A stretch of 39,324 bases of DNA from positions 1 to 39,324 of the forward strand of contig JAPYWV010000004.1 in NCBI GenBank assembly GCA_028276165.1, given 5' to 3'. The stretch's first letter is position 1, and each line of letters opens with the position of its first letter. Positions 1 to 9,774 of the stretch are shown here, piece after piece. Under the pieces are notes generated by a model that was not told the origin of the DNA, searched no databases, and saw only the letters and a list, made by a program, of their open reading frames with translations. This DNA comes from Acidilobaceae archaeon. Its GTDB lineage: Archaea; Thermoproteota; Thermoprotei_A; Sulfolobales; Acidilobaceae. Both the position numbers and the translations under genes were made by a program.

Positions 1-115
1 CTACATCACTTCTACTCAACGACCCCCCGCTCTCCTCCCATAACTCTAGCACTTTATTCCACACATCCATTAATATGCTGATCCTCCTCTTTACATCAAC
101 CCTCCCTCTAGCCAT
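1..115 (-). CDS. partial hypothetical protein running off the left edge (MARGRVDVKRRISILMDVWNKVLELWEESGGSLSRSDV...)
   Basis: Reverse-complement frame from ATG at 115 is open to the window edge; the frame is also open upstream to about 220 but without a standard start codon. Confidence 0.3.
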   Translation of the reverse strand, partial: MARGRVDVKRRISILMDVWNKVLELWEESGGSLSRSDV

Positions 116-235
116 AATCCTACTACACCCTCTCTGGTCTCTTGTAGCCCCGCTTCCCCCTAGCTCCTCAATATAAACTCCTACTGGGAGATAGAAATAA
201 GCTTTTCCCCTCTACTAGATACTTAGGGTAACCTA

Positions 236-418
236 ATGGAGTACGAGTTTTTAAGAGAGGATGTTAGGGTTTACAGGCTGGAGGATTGCGGGGATCCAGA
301 CGATTGTATTAGGAGGTGTTTTGAAGACACCATTGTAGAGGTTAAAGCGGGGGATCTTAGCAGACTAGGGTGGATCCCGAGGGATTGCGTGGTAATCGTT
401 AGAGCGGATGGCGGGTGA
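236..418 (+). CDS. small hypothetical protein (60 aa)
   Basis: ORF directly upstream of and co-directional with the SpoIIM-like gene; acidic composition; no family recognised. Confidence 0.5.
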   Translation: MEYEFLREDVRVYRLEDCGDPDDCIRRCFEDTIVEVKAGDLSRLGWIPRDCVVIVRADGG

Positions 419-424
419 GGTGCA

Positions 425-1018
425 GTGTATGACTGGCTTCTTGATAGAACCTTCATACTCACATGGGTTTCCCTTATAGCCCTCTTCTACATAGCTATGC
501 TAGCTGGAAGCACGTTATACCATACCAGCCCACTTGGTGTTAGAGAGCAGGTTATATCCTTTGTAAGGGAGTACTATGAGAGCAGGATACCTGAGGGTTA
601 CCTCAACCCTCTAGTGTTCTTCACGGTAATCCTCATTAACAACTCCGTGGTAGTCGTGATAGCAACCCTTCTATCCATAACACTTCTCGCCCCCCTACTC
701 ATAATGATTGCTAATGGCCTTATAGTGGGATTTATTATATCCCTCTCAGCGGAGATTGGAGGGGTGGCTGGGGGTGGTCTCAGCTATCTCTCGATATACC
801 TATCTATAGCACCGCATGGTGTGATAGAGATACCGGCTATAGCGTTAGCTTCATCAGCTTTCTCCATAGCATTTAGAAGAGGGCTTAAGACCTTCCTCTC
901 ATCGCTACCAAGCATACTACTGCTATCCCTGTCCATGATATTTGTTGCGGCACTCGTAGAGTCAACGGTGACGATCATCTTAGCTACTATAGTAGCCCGT
1001 TTAACCTGGATGTGGTAG
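425..1018 (+). CDS. SpoIIM-like (DUF95-type) integral membrane protein
   Basis: Several hydrophobic helices and a 'NNSVVVVIATLLSITLLAPLLIMIANGLIVGF...APHGVIEIPAIALASSAF' pattern typical of SpoIIM/DUF95 proteins. Confidence 0.7.
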   Translation: MYDWLLDRTFILTWVSLIALFYIAMLAGSTLYHTSPLGVREQVISFVREYYESRIPEGYLNPLVFFTVILINNSVVVVIATLLSITLLAPLLIMIANGLIVGFIISLSAEIGGVAGGGLSYLSIYLSIAPHGVIEIPAIALASSAFSIAFRRGLKTFLSSLPSILLLSLSMIFVAALVESTVTIILATIVARLTWMW

Positions 1019-1021
1019 GCC

Positions 1022-1786
1022 ATGGTGGTTGTAGCATTACTATTAATAGCCCTTATATCACCTGGAGGGGCTGTCTACGAGCTCTCAGACGGAGCTAGGC
1101 TGAGTGTTGAAAGGGGGAGTTATAGGGTTGAAGTGGGGGGTAGTTGGAAGGCTTACCTATGGCTCCCCGAGGGCTTGTACAACGTTACAGTTAGAACACT
1201 AAACTTGAAAGGCGGCCTTACCGGGGTAATCGTGATCCTAACCAATACTAGCATGGGGATTCAAGAGGTCTTGATGGAAGAGAACCCACTTGAAAGGGGG
1301 GGCTTTAACTTGAAAGCTAACATAACACTAGTGAACGTAGCTGACTGCACTCCAACCAACATCACGTTCTGGAGGGGGGCTTATCTAGGGTCGTTAACAA
1401 TAATGTTAAGGCATGCGGTTAACTGGAGGAGTCTTGATGGCGTATGCGTGATTAACGTGGATACCGTGAGGAGCGTGGGGACGGCTTCGTTCCTCTATGT
1501 TACACCAGATCACTGGGTTACAATGACCATAACTGGGTCAGACTATGTTATAGCACTGGTTTACGGTGTTCTAGGGGGCCGGCTTGTAGATAACAGTATT
1601 ACGGTTAGCCCTGGTGGGCGGGATGGTCCCGGCACGGTTCTACCTGAGACGCCAATTCCAATTGAGGCCTTCAAGGGGGGATTTTACAGCGGGTCTAGGG
1701 TTAGCTACGGGGTTTTGCTAGGCCTACTCTTAGCCCTCATCCTAGTGGTGGTGGTCGAACATGTCTCGGCTAGAAGAGGTGATTGA
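1022..1786 (+). CDS. secreted/membrane-anchored hypothetical protein
   Basis: N-terminal hydrophobic signal, beta-rich middle, C-terminal TM segment (GVLLGLLLALILVVVVEHV); overlaps the start of ribB. Confidence 0.65.
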   Translation: MVVVALLLIALISPGGAVYELSDGARLSVERGSYRVEVGGSWKAYLWLPEGLYNVTVRTLNLKGGLTGVIVILTNTSMGIQEVLMEENPLERGGFNLKANITLVNVADCTPTNITFWRGAYLGSLTIMLRHAVNWRSLDGVCVINVDTVRSVGTASFLYVTPDHWVTMTITGSDYVIALVYGVLGGRLVDNSITVSPGGRDGPGTVLPETPIPIEAFKGGFYSGSRVSYGVLLGLLLALILVVVVEHVSARRGD

Positions 1787-2453
1787 TACCCTTAGATCCG
1801 GGCTCCCAATACTGATATTCGATGATGCTAGTAGGGAGGCTGAGGTAGACCTCGTGTACCCAGCGTGGGCTGTGGGGCCTGATGAGGTTTACGATCTTAG
1901 AGTTAACGCTGGTGGCCTCATATGCTATGCTACAGACTCAAGGGTAACCCTTGCACTTGGCATACCGTGGGGTGACGAGCTTCTAGCTAGCTACAACTCG
2001 TACCTTAAGCTTCTAGCCTCTCGTAGGCTTAGCTACGGTGATAGACCTGCTTTCACCATATGGGTTAACCATGTTGGTGTTAGAACTGGTGTTAGCGATA
2101 GCGATAGGAGTCTCACCGTTAGGAAGCTAGATGAGGTTGTAAAGCTGTACTATGAGGGTAGGGTTGATGATGCAAGGGATATGTTCTACAGGGAGTTCCA
2201 AGCTCCAGGCCATGTACCGATACTAGCTGCTAGAAGCCTAGAGGAGAGGAGGGGTCACACAGAGCTTAGCATAACGCTCATGAAGCTAGCAGGGCTAAGA
2301 CCCAGTGTTGTTCTAGCAGAGGTCCTAGTAAGGGGTAGGTCCGCTAGCTTGGATGAGGCGAGGGATATGGCTAAGAGGAGGAGGATACCCATTGTTACTG
2401 GGAGTGAAGTGGTGAGGTGGTGTACCGGGAGTGAAGTGTGTAGGGGTCGTTGA
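1761..2453 (+). CDS. ribB: 3,4-dihydroxy-2-butanone 4-phosphate synthase
   Basis: 'LPILIFDDASREAEVDLVYPA', 'LRVNAGGLICYATD', 'GHVPILAARSLEERRGHTELSITLMKLAGLRPSVVLAEVL' match the RibB family. Confidence 0.9.
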   Translation: MSRLEEVIDTLRSGLPILIFDDASREAEVDLVYPAWAVGPDEVYDLRVNAGGLICYATDSRVTLALGIPWGDELLASYNSYLKLLASRRLSYGDRPAFTIWVNHVGVRTGVSDSDRSLTVRKLDEVVKLYYEGRVDDARDMFYREFQAPGHVPILAARSLEERRGHTELSITLMKLAGLRPSVVLAEVLVRGRSASLDEARDMAKRRRIPIVTGSEVVRWCTGSEVCRGR

Positions 2454-2895
2454 TACCACCTTTGCTAGAGTTGATATGGCAAGGTACGTTATCGACGTTA
2501 TTGAGAGGGAGCTCCCAGGCTACAAGATTGTAAGGCACACAGTACCAGGTATAAAGGATATACCGGCAGCGGCTAGAAGGCTCATAGACTTGGGCTGTGA
2601 GGGTATCATAGCACTAGGGTGGGTTGGGCCAGGGCAGGTGGATAAATACAGCTACCTAGCATCAAGCATAGGGCTTATAATGCTGGGGGTCATGACAGGG
2701 AAGATAATAATAGATGTGACGGTGCACGAGGATGAAGCTGAAGAACCTGAAGAGTTAAAGAGAATAGCAATACATAGAGCTAGAGCCCACGCAGAAAACC
2801 TAGTAGCATTACTGAAAGGAGGCCTGCAAGCACTAACACCTAAAGCCGGCATGGGGGTCAGGCAGGGCTACCCAGACGTAGGCCCCATAAGATAG
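2431..2895 (+). CDS. ribC: archaeal-type riboflavin synthase
   Basis: 'VGVVDTTFARVDMARYVID', 'VPGIKDIPAAARRLID.GCEGIIALGWVG' typical of archaeal riboflavin synthase; overlaps ribB by 23 nt. Confidence 0.88.
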   Translation: MKCVGVVDTTFARVDMARYVIDVIERELPGYKIVRHTVPGIKDIPAAARRLIDLGCEGIIALGWVGPGQVDKYSYLASSIGLIMLGVMTGKIIIDVTVHEDEAEEPEELKRIAIHRARAHAENLVALLKGGLQALTPKAGMGVRQGYPDVGPIR

Positions 2896-3091
2896 CTGTT
2901 CTAGCACGCCCTTCGGCAACCACGATTACCCTTCGTTGCTCTTTCAATCCTAATATCCACTACACCACCCTGTTTAAGCTTGAGGGCTCCACAACCTCTC
3001 ATGCATAAAACTCCCATAGAGAGTTCATCAAAAGTATTCGCTTATACACCCTATATACTTCAACATAAATACCTCCCCATCCATAGTTAGC

Positions 3092-3535
3092 TTGGTGTAT
3101 CGCATGCACATAGCTATTGCGTCAACAAAGGAGGGGCGGGTTTATCCAGGTCACTTTGCACACGCAGAGGTATTCTATGTCTTTGAGTACACTGATGATG
3201 GTAAGGTTAAACCGGTGGGTGTGAGAGAGAACCCTCTAGGCCGAGCTCCGGATATCGACTTGGAGGAGGGGCACCACCATCATATTAGGGTTGAGAATAG
3301 TGGCATACCATTACACGGGCCTCCAAAGTACATGTGGCTTAGGGAGAACGTGTTGCACGACGTAGATGTGGTTATCGCTGCTGATGCCTGTCAGACAAGC
3401 TATAGGGTGTTCGTATCGCAGGGTGTTAAACTGATATTCACAGACCCGGTACCAGTAGAGGCCATAGTGACGTACATTGAGGGGGAGGGTAAGGAGGAGT
3501 TTAAGAGACTGTTGGAGGAGTATCCTAGAGAGTAA
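3092..3535 (+). CDS. dinitrogenase iron-molybdenum cofactor biosynthesis (NifX/NafY-type) domain protein
   Basis: 'MHIAIASTKEGRVYPGHFAHAEVFYVFEY', 'DVVIAADACQTSYRVFVSQGVKLIFTDPVPVEAIVTYI' fold signature; HHHH motif in the middle. Confidence 0.75.
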   Translation: MVYRMHIAIASTKEGRVYPGHFAHAEVFYVFEYTDDGKVKPVGVRENPLGRAPDIDLEEGHHHHIRVENSGIPLHGPPKYMWLRENVLHDVDVVIAADACQTSYRVFVSQGVKLIFTDPVPVEAIVTYIEGEGKEEFKRLLEEYPRE

Positions 3536-3609
3536 GTTCCAAAACAGTGTAAGATTTGTGTAGACTGTAATCTTTCGTAGAACCTCATCATCTTAGTATG
3601 TCTCTCACA

Positions 3610-4485
3610 CTAGCATTTTCTCATATACAATCTTTGTGCAATCTCTCTCGCGGTCTCCCTCTCGACTACGTTTGAGAGTATGTCTTCGACTCTCCCCCTA
3701 GCATTTTCTAAGCTTAGATCCCTTGGAGCCCACCCTGTTAGCCATAGTAGGGAATCTAGGTTTAATACTGGTATCCCCGTCCTCCTGGAGACTTCATTCC
3801 ACGCTTCCTGGGCAGGCTTCGGGCTCCTCATTACCTCCATGTAGCTCCCCGCTTCTACTACCATTGAGGAGTAGGATGCGCACGCCACCCTTGTATCCAC
3901 GGGTATCGGGATGTTTAGGTTCACGAGCCTCCTATCTCCAGGGTCTCTTATAGCATAGTACACCATCTTAGCTGTGAATACCACTGTTTTCCTCCACTCC
4001 TCGACATCAAGTGCTCTAGCTAGAGCTTTCACCATCACCTCCATGTTAGAGTAGAAGTACTCCGGGTCTAAGGCTAGTTTTTCGAGGAGCTCCCGGGAGC
4101 TCGTGTAGACCTTGAGTATCCTCCTCTTCCTAGCATCTCTTGCTAGAGCCGAGCCCCTACAATTGTCTATGAACCATATGACGTCATCCACCGCATCCCT
4201 CACACTGGAAGGGGGTCTTCCACCCCTCCTGCTAGCTATGAATGATGACATGCAATCCCACCACTCCTCACCTCTCATGAGTAGCTTGTAGCTAACAAGT
4301 GATACTAGGAGTGCGTAGACGGAAGCCCACCCCTTTCCAACAACCTGAGCTAGCCTCTTTAAAGCCTTAAACTGGGGGTCTAACTTCTCCTCTAACTCCA
4401 TCAGCTTATAGGGGCCTAGGATTGATAGGAGCTCTGAGACCTCTCTAACCCTAACGTAGTTAACGTGAACCCTCAATCCCCTCAA
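3610..4485 (-). CDS. AGOG-like N-glycosylase/DNA lyase (archaeal 8-oxoguanine DNA glycosylase)
   Basis: HhH-type core with 'KRRILKVY', 'VVFTAKMVYYAIR', 'IPIPVDTRVACAS', 'GIPVLNLDSLLWLTGW', resembling archaeal GO glycosylase. Confidence 0.75.
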   Translation of the reverse strand: MRGLRVHVNYVRVREVSELLSILGPYKLMELEEKLDPQFKALKRLAQVVGKGWASVYALLVSLVSYKLLMRGEEWWDCMSSFIASRRGGRPPSSVRDAVDDVIWFIDNCRGSALARDARKRRILKVYTSSRELLEKLALDPEYFYSNMEVMVKALARALDVEEWRKTVVFTAKMVYYAIRDPGDRRLVNLNIPIPVDTRVACASYSSMVVEAGSYMEVMRSPKPAQEAWNEVSRRTGIPVLNLDSLLWLTGWAPRDLSLENARGRVEDILSNVVERETAREIAQRLYMRKC

Positions 4486-4488
4486 TCC

Positions 4489-5403
4489 TCATTCAAGACC
4501 AAATCTCCTAATGAGCTCTCCAATAACCCTCCTAGAACCCCTCTCAATCCACGTGTAAAGGGTATCCCTGGGGATCGCTATCCTAGCTGACTTCAACTCC
4601 CTCTCCAAGCCCCCGATGATAGACTCTCTAATGCTATCGCTAACCCCGAACATGTAGAGCATGTGGGTAGCCCTCTCCTCCCTCATAACCTCCTCTACCC
4701 CCCCAAGGCTGTAACACCTAGCTAGTGCTACGATGTAGGAGGAGAGCTTTGTGACAGGCACCCTCCTATAGATACCCCTGGGGCCCATGCTTGTAACGTA
4801 GTTGAATATACTCCTGTTGTCTGGTAGGAACCTTGTCTTAACCCTCTTGAAACCCCTCTTCTCGGCCTCAACTCTAAGCCACTCAGCCCTCTCGTAGCTT
4901 GAAATGCTATTCTCCTTACCAACAATCTCTATCTCGTCACCACGCTTCTCGGGGATGTAGAGGAGGTTCTCGTAGGCCACGTTAACCTGGATTCTAAAAG
5001 CTGAATCGAGAGCCTCCATCACAGGCTCTGAGACCCTGGATAGGACGGCTACGGGGGCTAGGTATGGTAGGACGGCGATAACCCCCACTCTGTTGCTGAT
5101 GGTATCTTCGAGGATCCTAGCTAGATCCTCGTACCTACTCCTACCCTCAGCTAGCATATCGTACTCGTAGAATCTAAGGGTCACGTTTTGTGTTGAGAAG
5201 GCTGATATGATGGCGTTGAGAACGGGCACCTCGTCAAAGCTAATCTCTTTAACACTCTTAACTATAACGGCGACACTATTAGACTCTACTGGTCCGGGCT
5301 CTCCTCCAAGGATTTCAAGGTCTCCCCCCAGGATCCTAAGCCTCGAGTACACCTTCATATACTCCCATGTGCACGAGTCTATAAGTTCTCTAAGAGTCTC
5401 CAT
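4489..5403 (-). CDS. conserved-looking hypothetical protein (304 aa)
   Basis: Long ORF directly upstream of and co-directional with the AGOG-like gene (3-nt gap); no family recognised. Confidence 0.6.
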   Translation of the reverse strand: METLRELIDSCTWEYMKVYSRLRILGGDLEILGGEPGPVESNSVAVIVKSVKEISFDEVPVLNAIISAFSTQNVTLRFYEYDMLAEGRSRYEDLARILEDTISNRVGVIAVLPYLAPVAVLSRVSEPVMEALDSAFRIQVNVAYENLLYIPEKRGDEIEIVGKENSISSYERAEWLRVEAEKRGFKRVKTRFLPDNRSIFNYVTSMGPRGIYRRVPVTKLSSYIVALARCYSLGGVEEVMREERATHMLYMFGVSDSIRESIIGGLERELKSARIAIPRDTLYTWIERGSRRVIGELIRRFGLE

Positions 5404-5506
5404 CTAGCTTACCACTCCGCCCAAGCTCTCCCCTATTAACTGTTGGAATTTAAACCTCTTTAACCTTAACCTAGAGAAATGCTCTCGAGCGAGAAGGCGG
5501 GCTACC

Positions 5507-6904
5507 TTGGATGTAGAGAGCGTAAGGAGGGCTATATTGGATCAGGTGGACAGGTTAGCATTCAAACACTTGAAGCACTCCCTGGAAACCCTCGTGGACA
5601 TCCCGACGGTCTCGGCCTGGGGGGATCATCGTGTAATGTTGGATGGGGCTAGTGCTGTTGCATCACTCCTCAAAGAACTGGGGTTCAAGACCGAGGTAGC
5701 TAGTAATGGAGGGTACCCAGCGGTCCTAGCGGAGATTAGAGGCGGGGATAAGGCTACAGTACTACTCTACAACCACTACGACGTCCAACCCCCAGATCCT
5801 CTTGAGCAGTGGGATAGCAACCCATTCAAGCTAGTGGAAAGGGAGGGTAAGCTTTATGGTAGGGGTGTTGCTGACAACAAGGGTAATATTGCTGCTAGGC
5901 TTGCAGCACTCGAAGCTCTAATACCGTACATTGATAGACTAGGGTTGAATGTCAAGTACGTTGTTGAAGGGGAGGAGGAGGTGGGATCCCCGACTCTCGA
6001 GAGGCTCGTAGTGGATAGGATTGAGTGGTTTAAGGCTGATGGTGGTGTGTGGGAGACAGCCTATGTGAGGAGGGATGGGAGGCTCTCCATAAGCCTAGGC
6101 TTCAAGGGTATGGTGTACCTGGAGGTTAGGATTAGAGGTGCGCTTAGGGACGTTCATAGCGGTTACTCACCACTAGTACCCAACCCTGCCTGGAGGATGG
6201 CAAGGCTACTAGCTAGTTTGAAGGATGAGGGTGGTAGAGTCTTAATCCCAAACTTCTACGACGACGTGGACCCGGAGTTCCTGGACATGGGGGAGAAGCT
6301 CTTAGAGCAAGTTGATGTAGGTGAGCTTGAAGCTCTAAAGGAGGAGTTAGGGATAGCGGGGTTCGTTGGAGGTGTGAGCGGCCGTGAGGCTTTAAAGGCT
6401 TTGTACCTAAACCCATCCCTCAACATCTCAGGGTTATACTCTGGTTATACTGGCAAAGGCTCTAAAACCATAGTGCCCGCGGAGGCTGTAGCTAAACTAG
6501 ATATAAGGCTGGTACCAGGCCAGGATCCGAAGAAGGTGCTCGATAGTACGATCAGATACATTAGAACACTAGGGTTCGAAGACGCGGAGATACACGTGGA
6601 GAGCATGTACAAAGCAGGTTACACCAGGCCACATGAGGTCATAGTAGAAGCCTCAATTGAGGCAGCAGAGCAAGCTTACGGCCTCAAACCACATGTAACC
6701 CCTATGGCTGCAGGGTCAGGGCCCATATACATCTTCACCGATATAGCACGTATACCCATGACGGGAGCCGGGGTCGGATACTATGGGTCTAGGGTTCACG
6801 CCCCCAATGAGAATATAAGGGTGGAGGATTTCGTAAAGGGGGTTAAGCACGTTGCATTAACTCTGATAGAGTTCTCTCGTAGAATGGGGGAGCGTAGGGC
6901 ATAG
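5507..6904 (+). CDS. M20-family metallopeptidase (dipeptidase/ArgE-DapE type)
   Basis: 'LLYNHYDVQPPDPLEQWDSNPF', 'LYGRGVADNKGNIAARLAAL', 'VVEGEEEVGSP', 'GSGPIYIF' metal-site motifs. Confidence 0.92.
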   Translation: MDVESVRRAILDQVDRLAFKHLKHSLETLVDIPTVSAWGDHRVMLDGASAVASLLKELGFKTEVASNGGYPAVLAEIRGGDKATVLLYNHYDVQPPDPLEQWDSNPFKLVEREGKLYGRGVADNKGNIAARLAALEALIPYIDRLGLNVKYVVEGEEEVGSPTLERLVVDRIEWFKADGGVWETAYVRRDGRLSISLGFKGMVYLEVRIRGALRDVHSGYSPLVPNPAWRMARLLASLKDEGGRVLIPNFYDDVDPEFLDMGEKLLEQVDVGELEALKEELGIAGFVGGVSGREALKALYLNPSLNISGLYSGYTGKGSKTIVPAEAVAKLDIRLVPGQDPKKVLDSTIRYIRTLGFEDAEIHVESMYKAGYTRPHEVIVEASIEAAEQAYGLKPHVTPMAAGSGPIYIFTDIARIPMTGAGVGYYGSRVHAPNENIRVEDFVKGVKHVALTLIEFSRRMGERRA

Positions 6905-6906
6905 GC

Positions 6907-8070
6907 CTAAGAGTACACATCCTCTATGGCGTTAACAACCTCTCCTACATTCACATTAAACCCCATATCCTTTAAGCTCTTTGCTAGAGCTGTGTAGGCT
7001 GTTAGCAAGTGCGTTCTCGAAGCTTGTAACCCCATATGCCCTACCCTGATAACCTTACCTTCAAGCTTACCCCAGCTCCCGGCGATCATCACGCCATACC
7101 TAGCCCATATGTGATCCCTTAGCTTCCTCTCGTTAACACCGGATGGTACTATTATAGCTGATACTGTGGGGGAGGAGTGGTTTAGAGAAGTAGGGTAGGG
7201 TTCTAGGTTTAAAGCTTCTATAGCCCTCCAGGAGGCTTCCCTAGCTTTAAGATGCCTGGCGTACACCGCTTCTACGCCCTCCTCGAATATCATGTTTAAT
7301 GCTTCATCTAGAGCGTATATGAGCGTATCGGACATCGTGTACGGGAACACCCCCTTGGTGTCAAGCATATCCCTCCATGCTTTGAGGTTCATGTAGAAAC
7401 CTCTATAGCCAACCCTCTCCACCCTCTCCCAAACATCATCGCTTAAAACCATTATTGTTAGACCTGGGGGTGTGTTTAACACCTTCTGGCTACCCCCTAT
7501 CAGTACATCTAAACCCCAGCTATCAAACTCTATGGGTAGACCGCCAACAGTGGATACAGCGTCGACAACTGTTATGACGCCAAAGCTCCTAGCTATCCTT
7601 GCGACACCTTCAATGTCGTTTAGAATAGCTGAGGGGGTGTCACAGTGCACTATCGTCAGTAGTGAAGCATCCTTATTAACCTCGAGAGCTCTTTCAACCT
7701 CACCTAGGTCGACGCCTCTACGCCAATCCTCGGATGCGATTAGTACAGGCTCCCCCCCGTAGGCTTTCACGATGTCAGCGAAACCCTCCCCGAAAACCCC
7801 GTTTGCAACCACGATAACCTTATCTCCTGGTCTCATGGTGTTAGCTATTGCAGCTTCAAGACCCATTATGGCCTCTCCAACTATTACGTATACGCTCGAC
7901 CTGTCAGCTTTAAGGAGCCTCTTAATTTTACCCCTAACTTTGTTGTAGAGCTCCAGGAATGAGGGGTCTAGGTCTGGGTTTGTAGACTCTCTCATCATAG
8001 CCCTTTTAACCCTTAATGGGATCTCCGTGGGCCCCGGGGTCATTATTAGCCTGTCCGTGTAGAACCTCAC
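6907..8070 (-). CDS. class V aminotransferase (alanine-glyoxylate/serine-pyruvate aminotransferase-like)
   Basis: 'MTPGPTEIPLRVKRAM', 'VDAVSTVGGLPIEFDSWGLDVLIGGSQKVLNTPPGLTIMVLS' PLP-Lys motif. Confidence 0.92.
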   Translation of the reverse strand: MRFYTDRLIMTPGPTEIPLRVKRAMMRESTNPDLDPSFLELYNKVRGKIKRLLKADRSSVYVIVGEAIMGLEAAIANTMRPGDKVIVVANGVFGEGFADIVKAYGGEPVLIASEDWRRGVDLGEVERALEVNKDASLLTIVHCDTPSAILNDIEGVARIARSFGVITVVDAVSTVGGLPIEFDSWGLDVLIGGSQKVLNTPPGLTIMVLSDDVWERVERVGYRGFYMNLKAWRDMLDTKGVFPYTMSDTLIYALDEALNMIFEEGVEAVYARHLKAREASWRAIEALNLEPYPTSLNHSSPTVSAIIVPSGVNERKLRDHIWARYGVMIAGSWGKLEGKVIRVGHMGLQASRTHLLTAYTALAKSLKDMGFNVNVGEVVNAIEDVYS

Positions 8071-8474
8071 TTCCTACCACCCTCCTCTCTAGCTTTCTCC
8101 ACTTGTTTCTCCGTAGCACTCCTAGCTCTTGCCTCCCTAAGATTTCTTATCCTCTCTACGGTCTCAATCACGTTAAGCCATTGTATGAGCTCTGACGTGT
8201 CATCAGAGTTTATTAGCTGGTAGGCTCTCCTAGCAGCGTGTAACTCTATCTTCCTCACAACATAGTCTATCTCGACTTCCTCAGCCTCAGCCTCACTAGA
8301 CACAATCCAGACTTTACCGTGAACAGGGCACACTACATCCCCGCTCTTAAGCTTAAAGAGGGGGAGACCATCTACGGGGCAAGTCTCGGCTAGCATTGTA
8401 GCACCTTCAGCCATAAGCCTTGTCATCTTCATGACAACATCCCGATCCTTATATGCCTCCCTACCCCCACTCAT
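8067..8474 (-). CDS. UPF0148 / Sjogren-scleroderma autoantigen p27-like zinc-binding protein
   Basis: 'LMAEGATMLAETCPVDGLPLFKLKSGDVVCPVHGKVWIV' with CP..D.C..H pattern. Confidence 0.8.
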   Translation of the reverse strand: MSGGREAYKDRDVVMKMTRLMAEGATMLAETCPVDGLPLFKLKSGDVVCPVHGKVWIVSSEAEAEEVEIDYVVRKIELHAARRAYQLINSDDTSELIQWLNVIETVERIRNLREARARSATEKQVEKAREEGGRK

Positions 8475-8729
8475 ACCATCTAACCCTACACTACTGGGTT
8501 CAAAGGAGCGGAAATAAACTAAACTCGGCTTACGACAATACTGTAGCTCCCTAGCACACGGATATCCCGGCCTCCTCAGGGTTTAACCGGTTCATGGAGG
8601 AATACTAGCCTCTACAATCTAGGGGCTTTACCTCTATTTCCTCTAGCTCGCTCAGACACTACTTCACCTCCCATTTTAAGGCCTTTAAAGCCCTCCATAG
8701 TATTAAAAGGCTCTAATGTTGTATTTGAC

Positions 8730-9602
8730 TTGGCGGTTAGGTTGCAATCTCTCTCAGGTTTGGGAGGTTTAGCTAGGTTCCTGGCCGGCGTGTACCTAGT
8801 GTATTTTCTAGGCGTTTTCCAAGCTGTGTACTTGGAGCTTGAAAGAGCGAGTTTTGATGTAAGGTATAATGCTTATAACATAGACTATGTTGGAGAGCGG
8901 TTGAATGTAGCGACGGCTAACATTATAAACTCTCTGGAGAGCTCACTAGCCCCCCTGGCTATAGTGGCTCTCGTGTGGATTATCGGTGGTATACTATTGG
9001 CATCCGGGTGGGATCATCTGAGGTTTAAGTGGCCTGGGAGGGTTAGATTGCTTTACTCCCTTACTGTATACGCTATCTATGCTATCCTAGCCCTAGCCGT
9101 ACTCTATCCAGCTTTAAAAGTTTTTGGAGCTCTAGAGCGTTTGGGCTCGATGGAGCTTGTAGAAGCTCTAAGACCCCTTGGGGAGACGATCATAGTACCC
9201 CATGCCTACGCGCTCCCCCTCATACTACCTCTAGTGAGGTCAATCCTAGCGGTTAGGTATAGTGGGGTTGGGAGGGTGGCCGGAGCACTCCTAATCCTAG
9301 GAAGCATCCTATACCTGGTAGGTGCCTACAACGTCTACCAGGCTGTAAAACCCTTCACTGTGATCAAAGAGCACTGGGCTAACCTCACTTCAACAGGTTT
9401 CACCGAGGAAGGCTTGATAGAGTTGAGCATCGTAACCCTTGAAACCTCCAAGCTCATGATACTCAGGGTTGTAGAACTAGTTAAAGTTCTAGCCCTCGCA
9501 TCCCTCCTCTACGGCCTAGCATTCATAACAATGAATAGGAGGGTTCAAGAAACCCTAGGAGGCTTAGCTAGAACCTTAAGGGAGAGGATAAGGCCTAGGT
9601 AA
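8730..9602 (+). CDS. multi-pass membrane protein, hypothetical
   Basis: Long ORF with several hydrophobic segments. Confidence 0.65.
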   Translation: MAVRLQSLSGLGGLARFLAGVYLVYFLGVFQAVYLELERASFDVRYNAYNIDYVGERLNVATANIINSLESSLAPLAIVALVWIIGGILLASGWDHLRFKWPGRVRLLYSLTVYAIYAILALAVLYPALKVFGALERLGSMELVEALRPLGETIIVPHAYALPLILPLVRSILAVRYSGVGRVAGALLILGSILYLVGAYNVYQAVKPFTVIKEHWANLTSTGFTEEGLIELSIVTLETSKLMILRVVELVKVLALASLLYGLAFITMNRRVQETLGGLARTLRERIRPR

Positions 9603-9774
9603 GTAGAGCACGGTAATCCAGCTTCTACTCATACCGGAGATCTAGGCTTTCCACACTCCTTTGGATTAGTAAACCAGAACTAAGGCTTTCAAGGTGGCGG
9701 GCTCGAGTGGCATCCCTTGTTTTGAGGGAGCGAGGCTTTCACCTGTAGCTAGGTGGATGGCAGCGGGGGTGGCT

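Noticed and set aside
3092-3535. Evidence for nitrogen fixation
   Set aside because: Only a NifX-type domain protein is present; this family is widespread in non-diazotrophic archaea and no nifHDK is visible
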